Source: Gammaproteobacteria bacterium (lineage in GTDB: Bacteria > Pseudomonadota > Gammaproteobacteria > SZUA-229). Taken from it: 39,199 bases of DNA. The stretch lies in the NCBI GenBank assembly GCA_022340645.1, contig JAJDNP010000095.1:1-39199 (forward strand), given 5' to 3'. The notes under the pieces are model-generated. The model did no database searches. It saw only the letters and a program-made list of their open reading frames with translations, and was not told the DNA's origin. Shown one piece after another: positions 7,032 to 16,586 of the stretch; position 1 is the first letter of the stretch, and every line of letters starts with the position of its first letter. The translations under genes were made by a program, and so were the position numbers.

Positions 7032-7111
7032 CAGTGAATAATTAACAGTAAACAGTGAAGAGTTAAAAACCTGATAAAAACTATTCACTGTTAACTGTTA
7101 ATTATTCACTG
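7032..7111. repeat. 80-bp inverted repeat just after guaA
   Basis: The arms at 7032-7059 and 7084-7111 (28 bases each) are reverse complements with one mismatch; the arm begins CAGTGAATAATTAACAGT and the loop is 24 bases. The element starts 7 bases after the guaA stop (read on the minus strand). The arm has internal periodicity of CAGTGAA/AACAGT words. It could fold into a long hairpin in the guaA 3' end, but it lacks the GC-rich stem and simple T-run of a standard terminator. Confidence 0.75.
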
Positions 7112-7117
7112 CTTTTA

Positions 7118-8686
7118 TCATTCCCACTCGATAGTAGCGGGCGGCTTGCCAGAGATATCGTAGGTCACGCGCGAGATACCGTCGATTTCGTTAATGATTC
7201 GACGTGAAACATGGTCGAGAAAATCATATGGCAGGTGCGCCCAGCGCGCGGTCATAAAATCAATGGTTTCAACCGCGCGCAGGGCAACTACATAGTCATA
7301 GCGGCGGCCGTCACCCATCACGCCAACGGACCTTACCGGCAGAAATACGGTAAACGCCTGGCTGACCTTGTCATACAGGTCGTGCTTGTAAAGCTCTTCG
7401 ATATAGATATGATCGGCAAGGCGCAGCAAATCGGCGTATTCTTTTTTCACTTCACCGAGGATGCGAACACCGAGACCGGGGCCGGGGAACGGATGTCGGT
7501 AAACCATGTCGGATGGCAGACCGAGTTCGACACCGATTTTTCTTACTTCATCCTTGAAAAGTTCGCGTAACGGCTCGACCAGCTTTAACGCCATGTCTTC
7601 CGGCAGACCGCCGACGTTGTGATGCGATTTAATCAGGTGGGCATTTTTACTGCCCGCGGACTCGATAACATCCGGATAAATCGTGCCCTGCGCCAGCCAG
7701 TTGGCGCTGGTTAACCTGCGCGCCTGTTCTTCGAAGATTTCGATAAACACGCGGCCGATAATTTTGCGTTTCTGTTCGGGATCACTGACCCCTTTGAGCT
7801 CGTCCAGAAAACGCTGCTCGGCATCGACACGAATGACCTTGACGCCCATGTTTTTTGCAAAGGTGGTCATCACCTGGTCACCCTCACGGTAACGCAGCAG
7901 GCCGTTGTCGACAAACACACAGGTCAGCTGGTCACCGATGGCCTGGTGCAACAGGGCGGCGACCACGGACGAATCGACGCCGCCGGACAGGCCTAATATT
8001 ACCTCATCGCTGCCAACCTGCTGTTGAACCCGTTCGATATTGTCTTTAATGATATTACCGGGTGTCCAGTCAGCCGCGCAGCCACAGATGTCATGCACAA
8101 ACCGCTCAATAATCCGTTGCCCCTGTTTGGTATGGGTGACTTCCGGATGAAACTGCAGACCGTAAAAACGACGCAACTCATCTGCCATGCCGGCAAATGG
8201 CGCATTATCGGTGCTGGCTATACAGATAAAACCCTCGGGCAGTTCGTCTACCTTGTCGCCGTGTGACATCCATACATCAAGCAAGCCAAAACCATCAGCG
8301 GTGACATGATCCTCGATATCTTTTAACAAGGCGCTGTGGCCATGCGCCCGGACCTGGGCAAAGCCGAACTCACGGTGCGCCGAAGCGCTGACTTTACCAC
8401 CCAGCTGGGCAGCCATGGTTTGCATGCCATAACAGATACCCAGCACCGGCACGCCTGCTTCAAACACATACGGCGGCGCAACCAATGTATCGGCTGCAGA
8501 AACCGATTCGGGGCCGCCGGAGAGAATAATGCCATTGGGATTAAATGCTTTAATTTCATCCTCTGTCATGCCGGTGTGGTGGACTTCACTGTAGACACCT
8601 GCTTCACGCACCCGGCGTGCGATCAGCTGGGTATATTGTGAGCCAAAATCGATGATTAAAATGCGGTCGGAATGAATGTCATGCAT
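7118..8686 (-). CDS. guaA: GMP synthase (glutamine-hydrolysing)
   Basis: 522 residues, full length for the fused bacterial enzyme that amidates XMP to GMP. Residues 1-205 are the class I glutamine amidotransferase, with nucleophile Cys85 in [11 protein letters not shown] and the His-Glu pair in QFHPEVTHT. Next is the ATP pyrophosphatase domain with [13 protein letters not shown], and the C-terminal dimerisation domain ends [20 protein letters not shown] and KPPATIEWE. It is the second gene of a guaB-guaA operon; the usually short gap is 151 bases here because it holds a repeat element. A long hairpin element directly follows the stop. Confidence 0.97.
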   Translation of the reverse strand: MHDIHSDRILIIDFGSQYTQLIARRVREAGVYSEVHHTGMTEDEIKAFNPNGIILSGGPESVSAADTLVAPPYVFEAGVPVLGICYGMQTMAAQLGGKVSASAHREFGFAQVRAHGHSALLKDIEDHVTADGFGLLDVWMSHGDKVDELPEGFICIASTDNAPFAGMADELRRFYGLQFHPEVTHTKQGQRIIERFVHDICGCAADWTPGNIIKDNIERVQQQVGSDEVILGLSGGVDSSVVAALLHQAIGDQLTCVFVDNGLLRYREGDQVMTTFAKNMGVKVIRVDAEQRFLDELKGVSDPEQKRKIIGRVFIEIFEEQARRLTSANWLAQGTIYPDVIESAGSKNAHLIKSHHNVGGLPEDMALKLVEPLRELFKDEVRKIGVELGLPSDMVYRHPFPGPGLGVRILGEVKKEYADLLRLADHIYIEELYKHDLYDKVSQAFTVFLPVRSVGVMGDGRRYDYVVALRAVETIDFMTARWAHLPYDFLDHVSRRIINEIDGISRVTYDISGKPPATIEWE

Positions 8687-8723
8687 AGCGGTATATTTTT
8701 ATAAATGAAAAAGCATTTTAACC

Positions 8724-8822
8724 ACAGAGACACAGAGGCACAGAGTGTTTTTGTTTTATTTAGTGACGCCTGCGGCGTTACCAATAAAAAATAATTTTTC
8801 TCTGTGCCCTCTGTGTCTCTGT
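8724..8822. repeat. 99-bp nested inverted repeat between guaB and guaA
   Basis: The arms at 8724-8745 and 8800-8822 are reverse complements apart from one inserted base (ACAGAGACACAGAGG core). In the centre a second hairpin, GTGACGCC-TGC-GGCGTTAC at 8763-8781, sits in AT-rich sequence. This ACCACAGAGACACAGAGG type of repeat recurs in many environmental bacterial genomes. Lying inside the operon, it would be transcribed and could fold strongly in the guaB-guaA mRNA. Confidence 0.75.
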
Positions 8823-8837
8823 CGTTCAGTCTTGTTT

Positions 8838-10295
8838 TTAAGAAGACTGATAATTCGGCGCTTCTTTGGTAATAGTCACATCGTGCACATGAGACTCGGA
8901 CATACCGGCGCCGGAGATACGAACGAACTCAGGCTTGGTGCGCATCTCGTCCATATTTTTACAACCAACATAACCCATGCTGGATCGCAGACCACCCATC
9001 ATCTGGTGTACGATCGTGCCCATCGGGCCTTTATAGGCGACGCGGCCTTCGATGCCTTCAGGCACCAGCTTCTCACTGCTTTGCGTCGTATCCTGGAAAT
9101 AACGGTCACTGGATCCCTGTTTCATGGCGCCAATCGAACCCATGCCACGGTATGATTTATAGGAGCGCCCCTGGTACAGGATCACGTCACCCGGCGCTTC
9201 TTCCGTACCAGCCAGCATACCGCCAACCATGATGCAGTAACCACCGGCAACGATGGCCTTTGCCATATCGCCGGAATAGCGTATGCCGCCGTCAGCAATC
9301 AGCGGGACGCCGGTGCCTTTAAGCGCTGCTGCCACATTCGCCACCGCGGTGATCTGCGGCACACCGACGCCTGCCACAATACGCGTGGTACAGATAGAAC
9401 CCGGACCAATACCAACCTTGACGCCATCGGCACCGGCATCGACCAGCGCTAGCGCCGCAGCACCGGTTGCGATATTGCCGCCAATAACCTGGACATCATA
9501 ATTTTTCTTCACCCAGCTAACACGGTCCAGCACCCCCTGTGAATGTCCATGCGCGGTATCAACCACGATAACATCGACACCCGCCTTTACCAGCGCCTCG
9601 ACACGCTCTTCTGTACCGGCGCCGGTACCAACCGCAGCGCCAACGCGCAAGCGACCATGTTCATCCTTGGCGGCATTGGGAAAATCCGTGGATTTCTGGA
9701 TATCCTTGACCGTAATCATGCCACGCAACTGAAAATCATCATTGACAACCAGTACACGTTCAATACGATGTTTATGCAGTAAGGAAAGCACCTCTTCTTT
9801 TGATGCACCCTCATTTACCGTAACCAGTTTTTCCTTGGGTGTCATCACCTCGGTCACCGGCTTGTCCAGCCCGGTCTCGAAACGTACATCACGACTGGTT
9901 ACCAGGCCGACCAGTTCTTCGCCCTTAACCACCGGCATGCCGGAAATTTTGTATTGCTGGCGCAACGCCATCACATCACGAATCTTCATGTCAGGGGCTA
10001 CTGTTACCGGTTCGGTAATAACACCGCTTTCATATTTCTTGACCGTATTAACTTCCGCAGCCTGCTCTTCTGGCGTCAGGTTTTTATGAACGATACCCAA
10101 ACCACCTTCCTGCGCCAGCGCAATAGCAAGGCGGGATTCAGTCACGGTGTCCATGGCGGCGGACAACAGCGGAATGTTTAAGGTGATATCACGAGTGACC
10201 TTGGTTTGCAGTGACACATCTTTTGGCATCACCACCGAGTGCGCAGGAACCAGTAATACATCATCAAAGGTTAAGGCTTCTTCGATTATTCGCAT
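8838..10295 (-). CDS. guaB: inosine-5'-monophosphate dehydrogenase
   Basis: 485 residues, the normal bacterial length, catalysing NAD-dependent IMP to XMP oxidation, the committed step of GMP synthesis. The N-terminal barrel start ([20 protein letters not shown]) is followed by two CBS domains at about 95-205, then the barrel with the catalytic cysteine loop [17 protein letters not shown], the mobile flap ([14 protein letters not shown]) and the C-terminal [15 protein letters not shown]. It is the promoter-proximal gene of the guaBA operon and diverges from the dehydrogenase gene at 10516. Confidence 0.97.
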   Translation of the reverse strand: MRIIEEALTFDDVLLVPAHSVVMPKDVSLQTKVTRDITLNIPLLSAAMDTVTESRLAIALAQEGGLGIVHKNLTPEEQAAEVNTVKKYESGVITEPVTVAPDMKIRDVMALRQQYKISGMPVVKGEELVGLVTSRDVRFETGLDKPVTEVMTPKEKLVTVNEGASKEEVLSLLHKHRIERVLVVNDDFQLRGMITVKDIQKSTDFPNAAKDEHGRLRVGAAVGTGAGTEERVEALVKAGVDVIVVDTAHGHSQGVLDRVSWVKKNYDVQVIGGNIATGAAALALVDAGADGVKVGIGPGSICTTRIVAGVGVPQITAVANVAAALKGTGVPLIADGGIRYSGDMAKAIVAGGYCIMVGGMLAGTEEAPGDVILYQGRSYKSYRGMGSIGAMKQGSSDRYFQDTTQSSEKLVPEGIEGRVAYKGPMGTIVHQMMGGLRSSMGYVGCKNMDEMRTKPEFVRISGAGMSESHVHDVTITKEAPNYQSS

Positions 10296-10515
10296 AAAAA
10301 TTCCCGCTTATATTTGGTAAACGGGCAATTATAAACTTTGGCGGCATTTGTAACAAGATATGGCACATAAACTGTAACAAATTTATATGAAAAGTCATGG
10401 ACACCCATTGATCCATTGTAAAGCTTGACGGGGATCAATACATAGCACAGAAGATATATCATCTCTGAGACAATCTATGGATAATGAAGATTGTTAAAAA
10501 GATACAGGAAGAAAG

Positions 10516-11628
10516 ATGGAAAACATGTTCTCGTTCGCAGATGAACTCGGCCCGTTAAAGATTATCCATGTTCATGAACCCGGCATTGGGTTAAAAGGGG
10601 TACTGGTTGTTGATAATGTTGCAAAGGGTCCCTCTATTGGGGGGGTGCGCATGGCGCCTGATGTGACCACGGAAGAATGTGTTCGGCTGGCACGCGCCAT
10701 GACTTTCAAAAATGCAGCAGCAGGGCTACCCCATGGCGGCGGCAAGGCGATACTGGTCGGCGACCCGAAAATGCCCATCGCACAGAAAGAAACGCTGATT
10801 CGTGGCCTGGCCTGTGCGCTTAGAGAAGTCGAGCAGTATATCTTCGCCCCGGATATGGGCACCAACGAAGAATGCATGGCCTGGGTGAAAGACGAAATTG
10901 ACCGCGTCGTTGCCCTGCCAAGAGAAGTGGGCGGTATTCCGCTCGACGAGATTGGCGCCACCGGCTGGGGAATCAGCCACGTCGTTGACGAGGCAATGAA
11001 ATTCTGTGACTTTGATATTCACAATGCCCGCCTCGTGGTGCAGGGATTTGGCGCCGTCGGCAAACATGCCGCCCGGTTTTTAAGCCAGCAGGGCGCTATT
11101 CCAGTTGCCGTATCCGACACCTCTGGCACTATCTATAATGCTGACGGACTGGATGTAAACGAGCTGATAGCACTTAAAGCAGAAGGCAAAAGTGTCACCG
11201 ATTACGCTGATGGTGAAAAACGCAGCTGCGAAGCCATTGTCGATATTGAATGTGATATCTGGATACCTGCCGCACGCCCTGATGTCATCCACGAAGATAA
11301 CGTGCATCGGCTAAATACCAAAATGGTAATCGAAGGTGCCAATATTCCGATTACCTACGGGGCGGAAAAAGCATTGCAGGATAAAGGCATACTCTGTGTA
11401 CCTGATTTTATCGCTAACGCCGGCGGCGTGATCTGTGCCGCAATGGAATACCAGGGCGCGACGCAATCGGCTGCCCTGGACAGCATTGAAGAAAAGCTGC
11501 GAAAGAATACACAGGAAGTTTTATCCGTCGCCAAACGCGATCAAATATTACCCCGTGACGCTTCACTGGCAATGGCGCGCAAACGTGTAGAAAAGGCGAT
11601 GAGTTTCCGCCGCTGGAATATATTTTAG
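10516..11628 (+). CDS. Glu/Leu/Phe/Val-type amino-acid dehydrogenase
   Basis: 370 residues; oxidatively deaminates an amino acid to the 2-oxo acid with NAD(P)+. The substrate domain has SIGGVRMAPDVTTEECVRLA and the lysine motif AAGLPHGGGKAILVGDP, then APDMGTNEECMAW. The Rossmann domain has VVQGFGAVGKHAARFL, and the C-terminus has the family DFIANAGGVICAAMEY. AGGAAGA precedes the ATG. Length fits the Leu/Phe/Val dehydrogenase side (about 350-380) better than classic hexameric glutamate dehydrogenase (about 420-450), but substrate cannot be fixed from sequence. The next genes encode a 2-oxoacid:ferredoxin oxidoreductase, the natural consumer of its product. Confidence 0.88.
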   Translation: MENMFSFADELGPLKIIHVHEPGIGLKGVLVVDNVAKGPSIGGVRMAPDVTTEECVRLARAMTFKNAAAGLPHGGGKAILVGDPKMPIAQKETLIRGLACALREVEQYIFAPDMGTNEECMAWVKDEIDRVVALPREVGGIPLDEIGATGWGISHVVDEAMKFCDFDIHNARLVVQGFGAVGKHAARFLSQQGAIPVAVSDTSGTIYNADGLDVNELIALKAEGKSVTDYADGEKRSCEAIVDIECDIWIPAARPDVIHEDNVHRLNTKMVIEGANIPITYGAEKALQDKGILCVPDFIANAGGVICAAMEYQGATQSAALDSIEEKLRKNTQEVLSVAKRDQILPRDASLAMARKRVEKAMSFRRWNIF

Positions 11629-11677
11629 CAAGCTGTCCGATTCAGCTTGAATCTACTTAAAGAGGCAGATGTAAATC

Positions 11678-12646
11678 ATGTTTCGAATACGTTTTCATGG
11701 ACGAGGTGGCCAGGGCATGAAAACAGCGAGCCGGATAGTCGGTACCGCCTTTTTCATGACAGGCTATGAAGTGCAGGATGCGCCACGCTATGGCGCTGAA
11801 CGGCGCGGTGCGCCTATCTTTGCCTATGTCAGGGCCGATAAATCTCCCGTCAATGAGCGCGGCATCATTCGCCAGCCCGACCTGGTGGTGGTCGCTGATG
11901 ACACCCTGGTGGGCATGCCCGCGGCAGGTGTCATGCAGGGCATCGATGAACATACCGTGCTGCTGATTAACAGCCATGAAAACGCAGATACCTGGCGGCA
12001 ACGACTGAATACAGCTGCAACAATCCTCATTCTTCCAGCCAGGGAAGATATCAAAGATCGTGCTGAGCTGCCCTATATCGGCAGCCGTTGCGCAGCAGCC
12101 TGCGCCGTGTTAACCAATGTAATTTCACGTGATGTATTTACCAGCGCCTTGGCTGAAGAGCTGGAGCAGCTGGGTGAAAAAATCGTCAAGCAAAACCTGG
12201 ATACTGCCTTAACGTCCTTCGAATTAATGAGCCCGTATGCCGGCATCGTCAAACAGAGCGGCCTGCCCTCAGCCGCTGACTATCAGCAACCCGGCTGGAT
12301 CAATCTGCCTTTTGACGATGCGGCGATATCGGCGCCTGCAATTCATGCCAGCGCTACCAGCGTCAAGGTGCGCACCGGCCTGTGGCGGACCATGCGTCCC
12401 GTCATCAATTATGAAAAATGCAGTGGCTGCTGGTGGGTATGCAGCACTTACTGCCCCGATGGCGCCATTAACGTGACCGAAGCAGGCTTACCGGATATTG
12501 ACTACGAGCATTGCAAGGGATGCCTGGTGTGTGTCGCCCAGTGTCCGCCACAGGCGATTGAGGCGATACCGGAACACCTTGCTAAGGAACAGGAAATGTC
12601 GGCAGCCGATCCCTCAGGAATCAAACCCCCGGGAGACAGCGCATGA
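11678..12646 (+). CDS. 2-oxoacid:ferredoxin oxidoreductase, fused gamma and delta (ferredoxin) subunits
   Basis: 322 residues. Residues 1-190 are the gamma subunit (RFHGRGGQGMKTASRIVGTA, then YGAERRGAPIFAYVR), contacting CoA and TPP chemistry. After a 45-residue linker, residues 240-297 are a two-cluster ferredoxin domain. Cluster one is C248, C251, C255, C259 (CSGCWWVCSTYCP, with one more residue between the second and third Cys than the canonical CX2CX2CX3CP); cluster two is C279, C282, C285, C289 (canonical). AGAGG precedes the ATG. The stop overlaps the alpha-subunit start by four bases (ATGA), which indicates translational coupling. Confidence 0.92.
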   Translation: MFRIRFHGRGGQGMKTASRIVGTAFFMTGYEVQDAPRYGAERRGAPIFAYVRADKSPVNERGIIRQPDLVVVADDTLVGMPAAGVMQGIDEHTVLLINSHENADTWRQRLNTAATILILPAREDIKDRAELPYIGSRCAAACAVLTNVISRDVFTSALAEELEQLGEKIVKQNLDTALTSFELMSPYAGIVKQSGLPSAADYQQPGWINLPFDDAAISAPAIHASATSVKVRTGLWRTMRPVINYEKCSGCWWVCSTYCPDGAINVTEAGLPDIDYEHCKGCLVCVAQCPPQAIEAIPEHLAKEQEMSAADPSGIKPPGDSA

Positions 12647-13917
12647 ACCGTAAATTATTAACCGGCAATGCGGCAGCGGCATGGGGGGCGCGACTGGCGC
12701 AGGTTGATTACGTTCCGGCCTTCCCCATCACCCCGCAGACGGAAATCATTGAAAACCTGTCGCTGTGGATTGACAGCGGTGAAATGGATGCACGACTGGT
12801 AACGCTGGAGTCAGAGCACTCAATGATTACCGCGGCCGGCAGCGCAGCCACTTCCGGCGTTCGCGTATTCACTTCAACCTCAAGCCAGGGCCTGCTCTAC
12901 GGCATGGAAATGATTTACACCGTCGCCGGCTGGCGCGCACCATTTGTAATGGTTAACGTCTCGCGTGGCCTGTCATCGCCCATTACATTAGAACCCGATC
13001 ACAATGATATTATGGCTGCGCGCGACAGCGGCTTCCTGCAAATTCACTGCGCCACCTGCCAGGAAATTACCGACAGTGTGTTAATGGCCTATCGCCTGGC
13101 TGAACACAAAGATATTCGTGTGCCCGCCATAGTCAACCAGGACGGCTTCTATCTTTCCTTTACCCGCGAACCTGTCAGCCTGCCGGATGCGGACAGGGCG
13201 GCGGCTTTTGTCGGTGAGTTTGATCCAGAAAATCTGCAGTTTAAAGCCAGCGCACCATTAAGCCAGGCCATGGCCGTGCTTGGTGGTGGACCCTATTCCT
13301 ATTTTCGTTATGAAACCCATCTGGCCGTGCAACGGGCTTTATCTGTTTACGAAGAAGTTGCCGATGAATTTGCATCTGCCTTCGGCCGCCGTTACGATAT
13401 CATCGATAACTACCGGATGGATGATGCCGAATATGCCTTTGTGATGATGGGCTCATTTGCCACCAAGGCACATGATGCGGTTGACAGTTTACGTAACGCC
13501 GGCTGGAAAGTGGGGCTGGCGCGATTAAGACTGTTCCGGCCCTTCCCACAGGAAAAAATCAGACAGTTGTTAACCGCTCGCCGCGCGGTGGCCGTGATCG
13601 ATCAGAATATATCCATGGGCATGGGCGGTGTGCTGCACAGCGAAGTCGCCGCAGCACTGTATGGTTTAAAGAACGCCCCGGCGGTGCTTGCCAGTTATAT
13701 CGGCGGACTTGGTGGTCGCGATATCAGCCAGGTGGAGTTTTTTGAAATGATTAACGAACTCAAACACGCCAGTGATAAGAGCGAACCTTTACCGCCTCGG
13801 CTGCTTTACACCGAAAATGAATTGACTGAAATACGCAAGCTGCAGGCCATTGCACAGGTTGAACATGCTGACATTCAGCAGGCAGGAACCGGGCAGGCGG
13901 AAACAGACAGGAAATGA
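12643..13917 (+). CDS. 2-oxoacid:ferredoxin oxidoreductase, alpha subunit
   Basis: 424 residues combining the pyrimidine-binding domain (VPAFPITPQTEIIENLSLW at the start, LESEHSMITAAGSAATSGVR with the TPP-activating glutamate, then STSSQGLLYGMEMIY) and a C-terminal transketolase-like domain (GWKVGLARLRLFRPFPQEKI, then VAVIDQNISMGMGGVLHSEV). This matches porA-type subunits of four-part enzymes. It begins inside the stop of the gamma-delta gene and ends 10 bases before the beta gene. The last 25 residues are Gln-rich and poorly conserved. Confidence 0.93.
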   Translation: MNRKLLTGNAAAAWGARLAQVDYVPAFPITPQTEIIENLSLWIDSGEMDARLVTLESEHSMITAAGSAATSGVRVFTSTSSQGLLYGMEMIYTVAGWRAPFVMVNVSRGLSSPITLEPDHNDIMAARDSGFLQIHCATCQEITDSVLMAYRLAEHKDIRVPAIVNQDGFYLSFTREPVSLPDADRAAAFVGEFDPENLQFKASAPLSQAMAVLGGGPYSYFRYETHLAVQRALSVYEEVADEFASAFGRRYDIIDNYRMDDAEYAFVMMGSFATKAHDAVDSLRNAGWKVGLARLRLFRPFPQEKIRQLLTARRAVAVIDQNISMGMGGVLHSEVAAALYGLKNAPAVLASYIGGLGGRDISQVEFFEMINELKHASDKSEPLPPRLLYTENELTEIRKLQAIAQVEHADIQQAGTGQAETDRK

Positions 13918-13927
13918 GGGCATTATC

Positions 13928-14854
13928 ATGACCAGTGAATCAATCGTTCATTTTCATCGTATGAAGGATATGCCCTCTTCTCACCTGCTGGGCACGGGTA
14001 CACCGATGTGTGCCGGCTGCGGCGGGCTGGAGACACTGCACAACATGTACGATATCCTTGGCGAAAAAACGGTGTTTGTCAATGCCGCCGGCTGTATGAC
14101 GCTGTTATCGGTTTACCCGTTTACGCCATTTCGCGGCGGCTGGCTCTACACCGCCATGGCCTCCGCGCCTGCCGGGGCGCAGGGAGTGCGTGACGCCATG
14201 GATATCCTGCTGCAGAAGAAAAAACTGTCCACAGAAGACAACATGGAAGTGGTGGTGATAACCGGCGACGGCTCGGCCTACGGCATGGGACTATCCGCCA
14301 CCTCGGCAGCGATGGACCGCAACCTCAATTTCATCTACCTGTGTTATGACAATGAAGGTTACGGCAATACCGGTCAGCAGTATTCAGCCGCGACCCCGCA
14401 TGCGGCGATTACCTCTACCAGCAAAGGCTCACATGGTTACCCGGGCTTCAAGAAAGACCTGTTTTCCATCTGGGCGGCGCATCGACCGGCATATGTGGCA
14501 ACGATTATTGGCGCGGAACCACTGGACCTGGCGAAGAAGATCGAAAAACTGCAAACCATGACAGGACCTCGTATGCTCATTTCGCTGGCGCCATGTCCAA
14601 CCGGCTGGGACTATGACCCGAAACTGAGCGTGGAAATCGGCCGCCTTGCGGTGCAGACTGGCATCTGGCCGCTGAAAGAATATAGCGATGGTAAAATCAA
14701 ACACACCAAAATTCCAAAGCAGCGCAAACCGGTGGAAGACTATCTAAAACTGCAGGGACGGTTTAAACATCTGTTTGAACCACAGCGAGATGAAGCAGGC
14801 ATTGCCGAAATTCAGGCGCGCATCGATGCTTACTGGACCAGGGTCATGGCATAG
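13928..14854 (+). CDS. 2-oxoacid:ferredoxin oxidoreductase, beta subunit (TPP-binding)
   Basis: 308 residues from ATG 13928, preferred to an upstream ATG in the alpha gene because GAGG sits at 13915-13918 and the porB domain begins soon after. The TPP/Mg motif starts at GDGSAYGMG (113-121) and ends at Asn142. Four cysteines expected for the catalytic [4Fe-4S] cluster are visible: C28 and C31 (MCAGCG), C56 (NAAGCM) and C223 (APCPTGW). With the alpha and gamma-delta chains this makes a complete oxidoreductase: 2-oxo acid + CoA + oxidised ferredoxin to acyl-CoA + CO2 + reduced ferredoxin, reversible in principle. Confidence 0.94.
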   Translation: MTSESIVHFHRMKDMPSSHLLGTGTPMCAGCGGLETLHNMYDILGEKTVFVNAAGCMTLLSVYPFTPFRGGWLYTAMASAPAGAQGVRDAMDILLQKKKLSTEDNMEVVVITGDGSAYGMGLSATSAAMDRNLNFIYLCYDNEGYGNTGQQYSAATPHAAITSTSKGSHGYPGFKKDLFSIWAAHRPAYVATIIGAEPLDLAKKIEKLQTMTGPRMLISLAPCPTGWDYDPKLSVEIGRLAVQTGIWPLKEYSDGKIKHTKIPKQRKPVEDYLKLQGRFKHLFEPQRDEAGIAEIQARIDAYWTRVMA

Positions 14855-16551
14855 TGCCTACTCGCGCTGCCAGTTATTTTCATCGCGGCGGAGAAACTCC
14901 CCTGCTCGGTTCAACTATCGCTGAACATTTCCTTGCTATCGTCAGCCAGTTTCCTGAGCGGGAAGCAATAGTCTCCCTGCCGCAGCAGTGCCGCCTGAGC
15001 TATCAGCAGCTCTCTGCAGCCATCGATGAACTTGCCAGAGGGTTACTTGGCATAGGCTTTACCAAGGGTGACCGTATCGGCATCTGGTCAACTAATAATA
15101 TTGAATGGCTGCTGCTGCAGATGGCAACGGCCCGCATCGGCATTATCCTGGTGAACATCAACCCGGCTTATCGCCCCAGGGAACTGGCGTATGCACTGGA
15201 GCGTTCCGAGGTTCAGGGGCTGTTTGTCATTCCCGGCTTTCGCAGTAGTGATTATGTCAGTATGCTGCAGGAACTCATCCCGGAGCTGCAGAATAACACC
15301 ACCAGAATAACATCAAAAGCGCTGCCAAAATTACAGCGTATTGTGCTTTATGATCCGCTCAGCCCGTTACAAACGAAAATACCGTCACCCGGTTTTACCA
15401 GCTGGCAGGAAGTCATGCAAACAGCACAGACCATCAGTCAGCAACAGCTGGAGCAGCAAACATTAAAGCTGGACCGCGATGATGTTATCAACATCCAGTA
15501 CACCTCGGGCACTACCGGCTTTCCCAAGGCGGTAATGCTCAGCCATTTTAATATTTTGAATAATGCATGGTTCTCCGCCAGGGCAATGCATTTTACCGAA
15601 CAGGACCGGCTGCTTGTCTGCGTTCCCTTTTACCATTGTTTCGGCATGGTGCTGGCCAACCTGTTATGCTTTTCCGTAGGTGCCTGTGTTGTTATCAGCA
15701 GTGAACACTTCGATGCAGAAAAAGCGCTGCAGACCGTTGAACAGGAAAAATGCACTGCCATTCATGGTGTGCCCACCATGTTTATTGCAGAGCTCGAACT
15801 GGATAACTTTTCAACCTTTAATCTTTCCAGTTTGCGAACCGGCATAATGGCTGGCGCACCCTGCCCCCCCGAACTGATGAAGCGCGTTATCCAAGACATG
15901 CACTGCAGTGAAATCCTGATCGGCTACGGTGAAACGGAAGCATCACCCCTCACCCATCTCACTACCCGGGATGATAGTTTTGAGCGGCGCATCAATACGG
16001 TGGGCCGCAACCTGCCTCACCAGGAAGTTAAAATTGTCGATACCGAAACCGGTCTTACCGTACCCCTGGGTGAAATCGGCGAAATCTGTTTTCGCGGCTA
16101 TCACGTTATGCGCGGTTACTACGGAGAGCCGGAAAAAACCGCGGAAACGATCAATGAAGCGGGCTGGCTGTACTCCGGCGACCTGGGCACCATGGATGAA
16201 CACGGCTATGTGCAGATTACCGGCCGTCGCAAGGAAATGATTATTCGTGGTGGTGAGAATATTTACCCGCGAGAAATCGAAGACGTAATCTTTGGCCATC
16301 CCGCCGTTGCCCAGGTTGCCGTGTTTGGCGTCCCCGATGATTTTTACGGTGAACAGGTGGCCGCCTGGATAGAACTGCACAGCGGCGAAACACTAACGGA
16401 AGAGGAGCTGCGTGAGTTCTGCAAAGATAACATGGCGCATTTCAAGATCCCTGAATATATACGCTTTGTTAAAGAGTTTCCCATGACGGTAACGGGCAAA
16501 CTGCAGAAATTCAAAATGCGTGAGGAAATGCTCCAGGGTAGAACTGCCTGA
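14854..16551 (+). CDS. AMP-forming acyl-CoA synthetase (medium/long-chain type)
   Basis: 565 residues starting at GTG 14854, which shares one base with the beta-subunit stop (TAGTG), so it belongs to the same operon. The ANL-superfamily motifs are complete: P-loop YTSGTTGFPKAVMLSH, the A5 motif GYGETEASPLTH, then YSGDLGTMDEHGYVQITGRR and the hinge and catalytic end KEMIIRGGENIYPREIE and VTGKLQKFKMRE with the acyl-adenylate lysine. It resembles ACSF2/FadK-like fatty acyl-CoA synthetases rather than acetyl-CoA synthetase, which is separate at 24250. Here it could activate branched or aromatic acids so that they feed the same acyl-CoA pool as the upstream oxidoreductase. Confidence 0.9.
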   Translation: MPTRAASYFHRGGETPLLGSTIAEHFLAIVSQFPEREAIVSLPQQCRLSYQQLSAAIDELARGLLGIGFTKGDRIGIWSTNNIEWLLLQMATARIGIILVNINPAYRPRELAYALERSEVQGLFVIPGFRSSDYVSMLQELIPELQNNTTRITSKALPKLQRIVLYDPLSPLQTKIPSPGFTSWQEVMQTAQTISQQQLEQQTLKLDRDDVINIQYTSGTTGFPKAVMLSHFNILNNAWFSARAMHFTEQDRLLVCVPFYHCFGMVLANLLCFSVGACVVISSEHFDAEKALQTVEQEKCTAIHGVPTMFIAELELDNFSTFNLSSLRTGIMAGAPCPPELMKRVIQDMHCSEILIGYGETEASPLTHLTTRDDSFERRINTVGRNLPHQEVKIVDTETGLTVPLGEIGEICFRGYHVMRGYYGEPEKTAETINEAGWLYSGDLGTMDEHGYVQITGRRKEMIIRGGENIYPREIEDVIFGHPAVAQVAVFGVPDDFYGEQVAAWIELHSGETLTEEELREFCKDNMAHFKIPEYIRFVKEFPMTVTGKLQKFKMREEMLQGRTA

Positions 16552-16586
16552 AACATACATGCTGCCACACTGGCTGCTGTGGTTTA

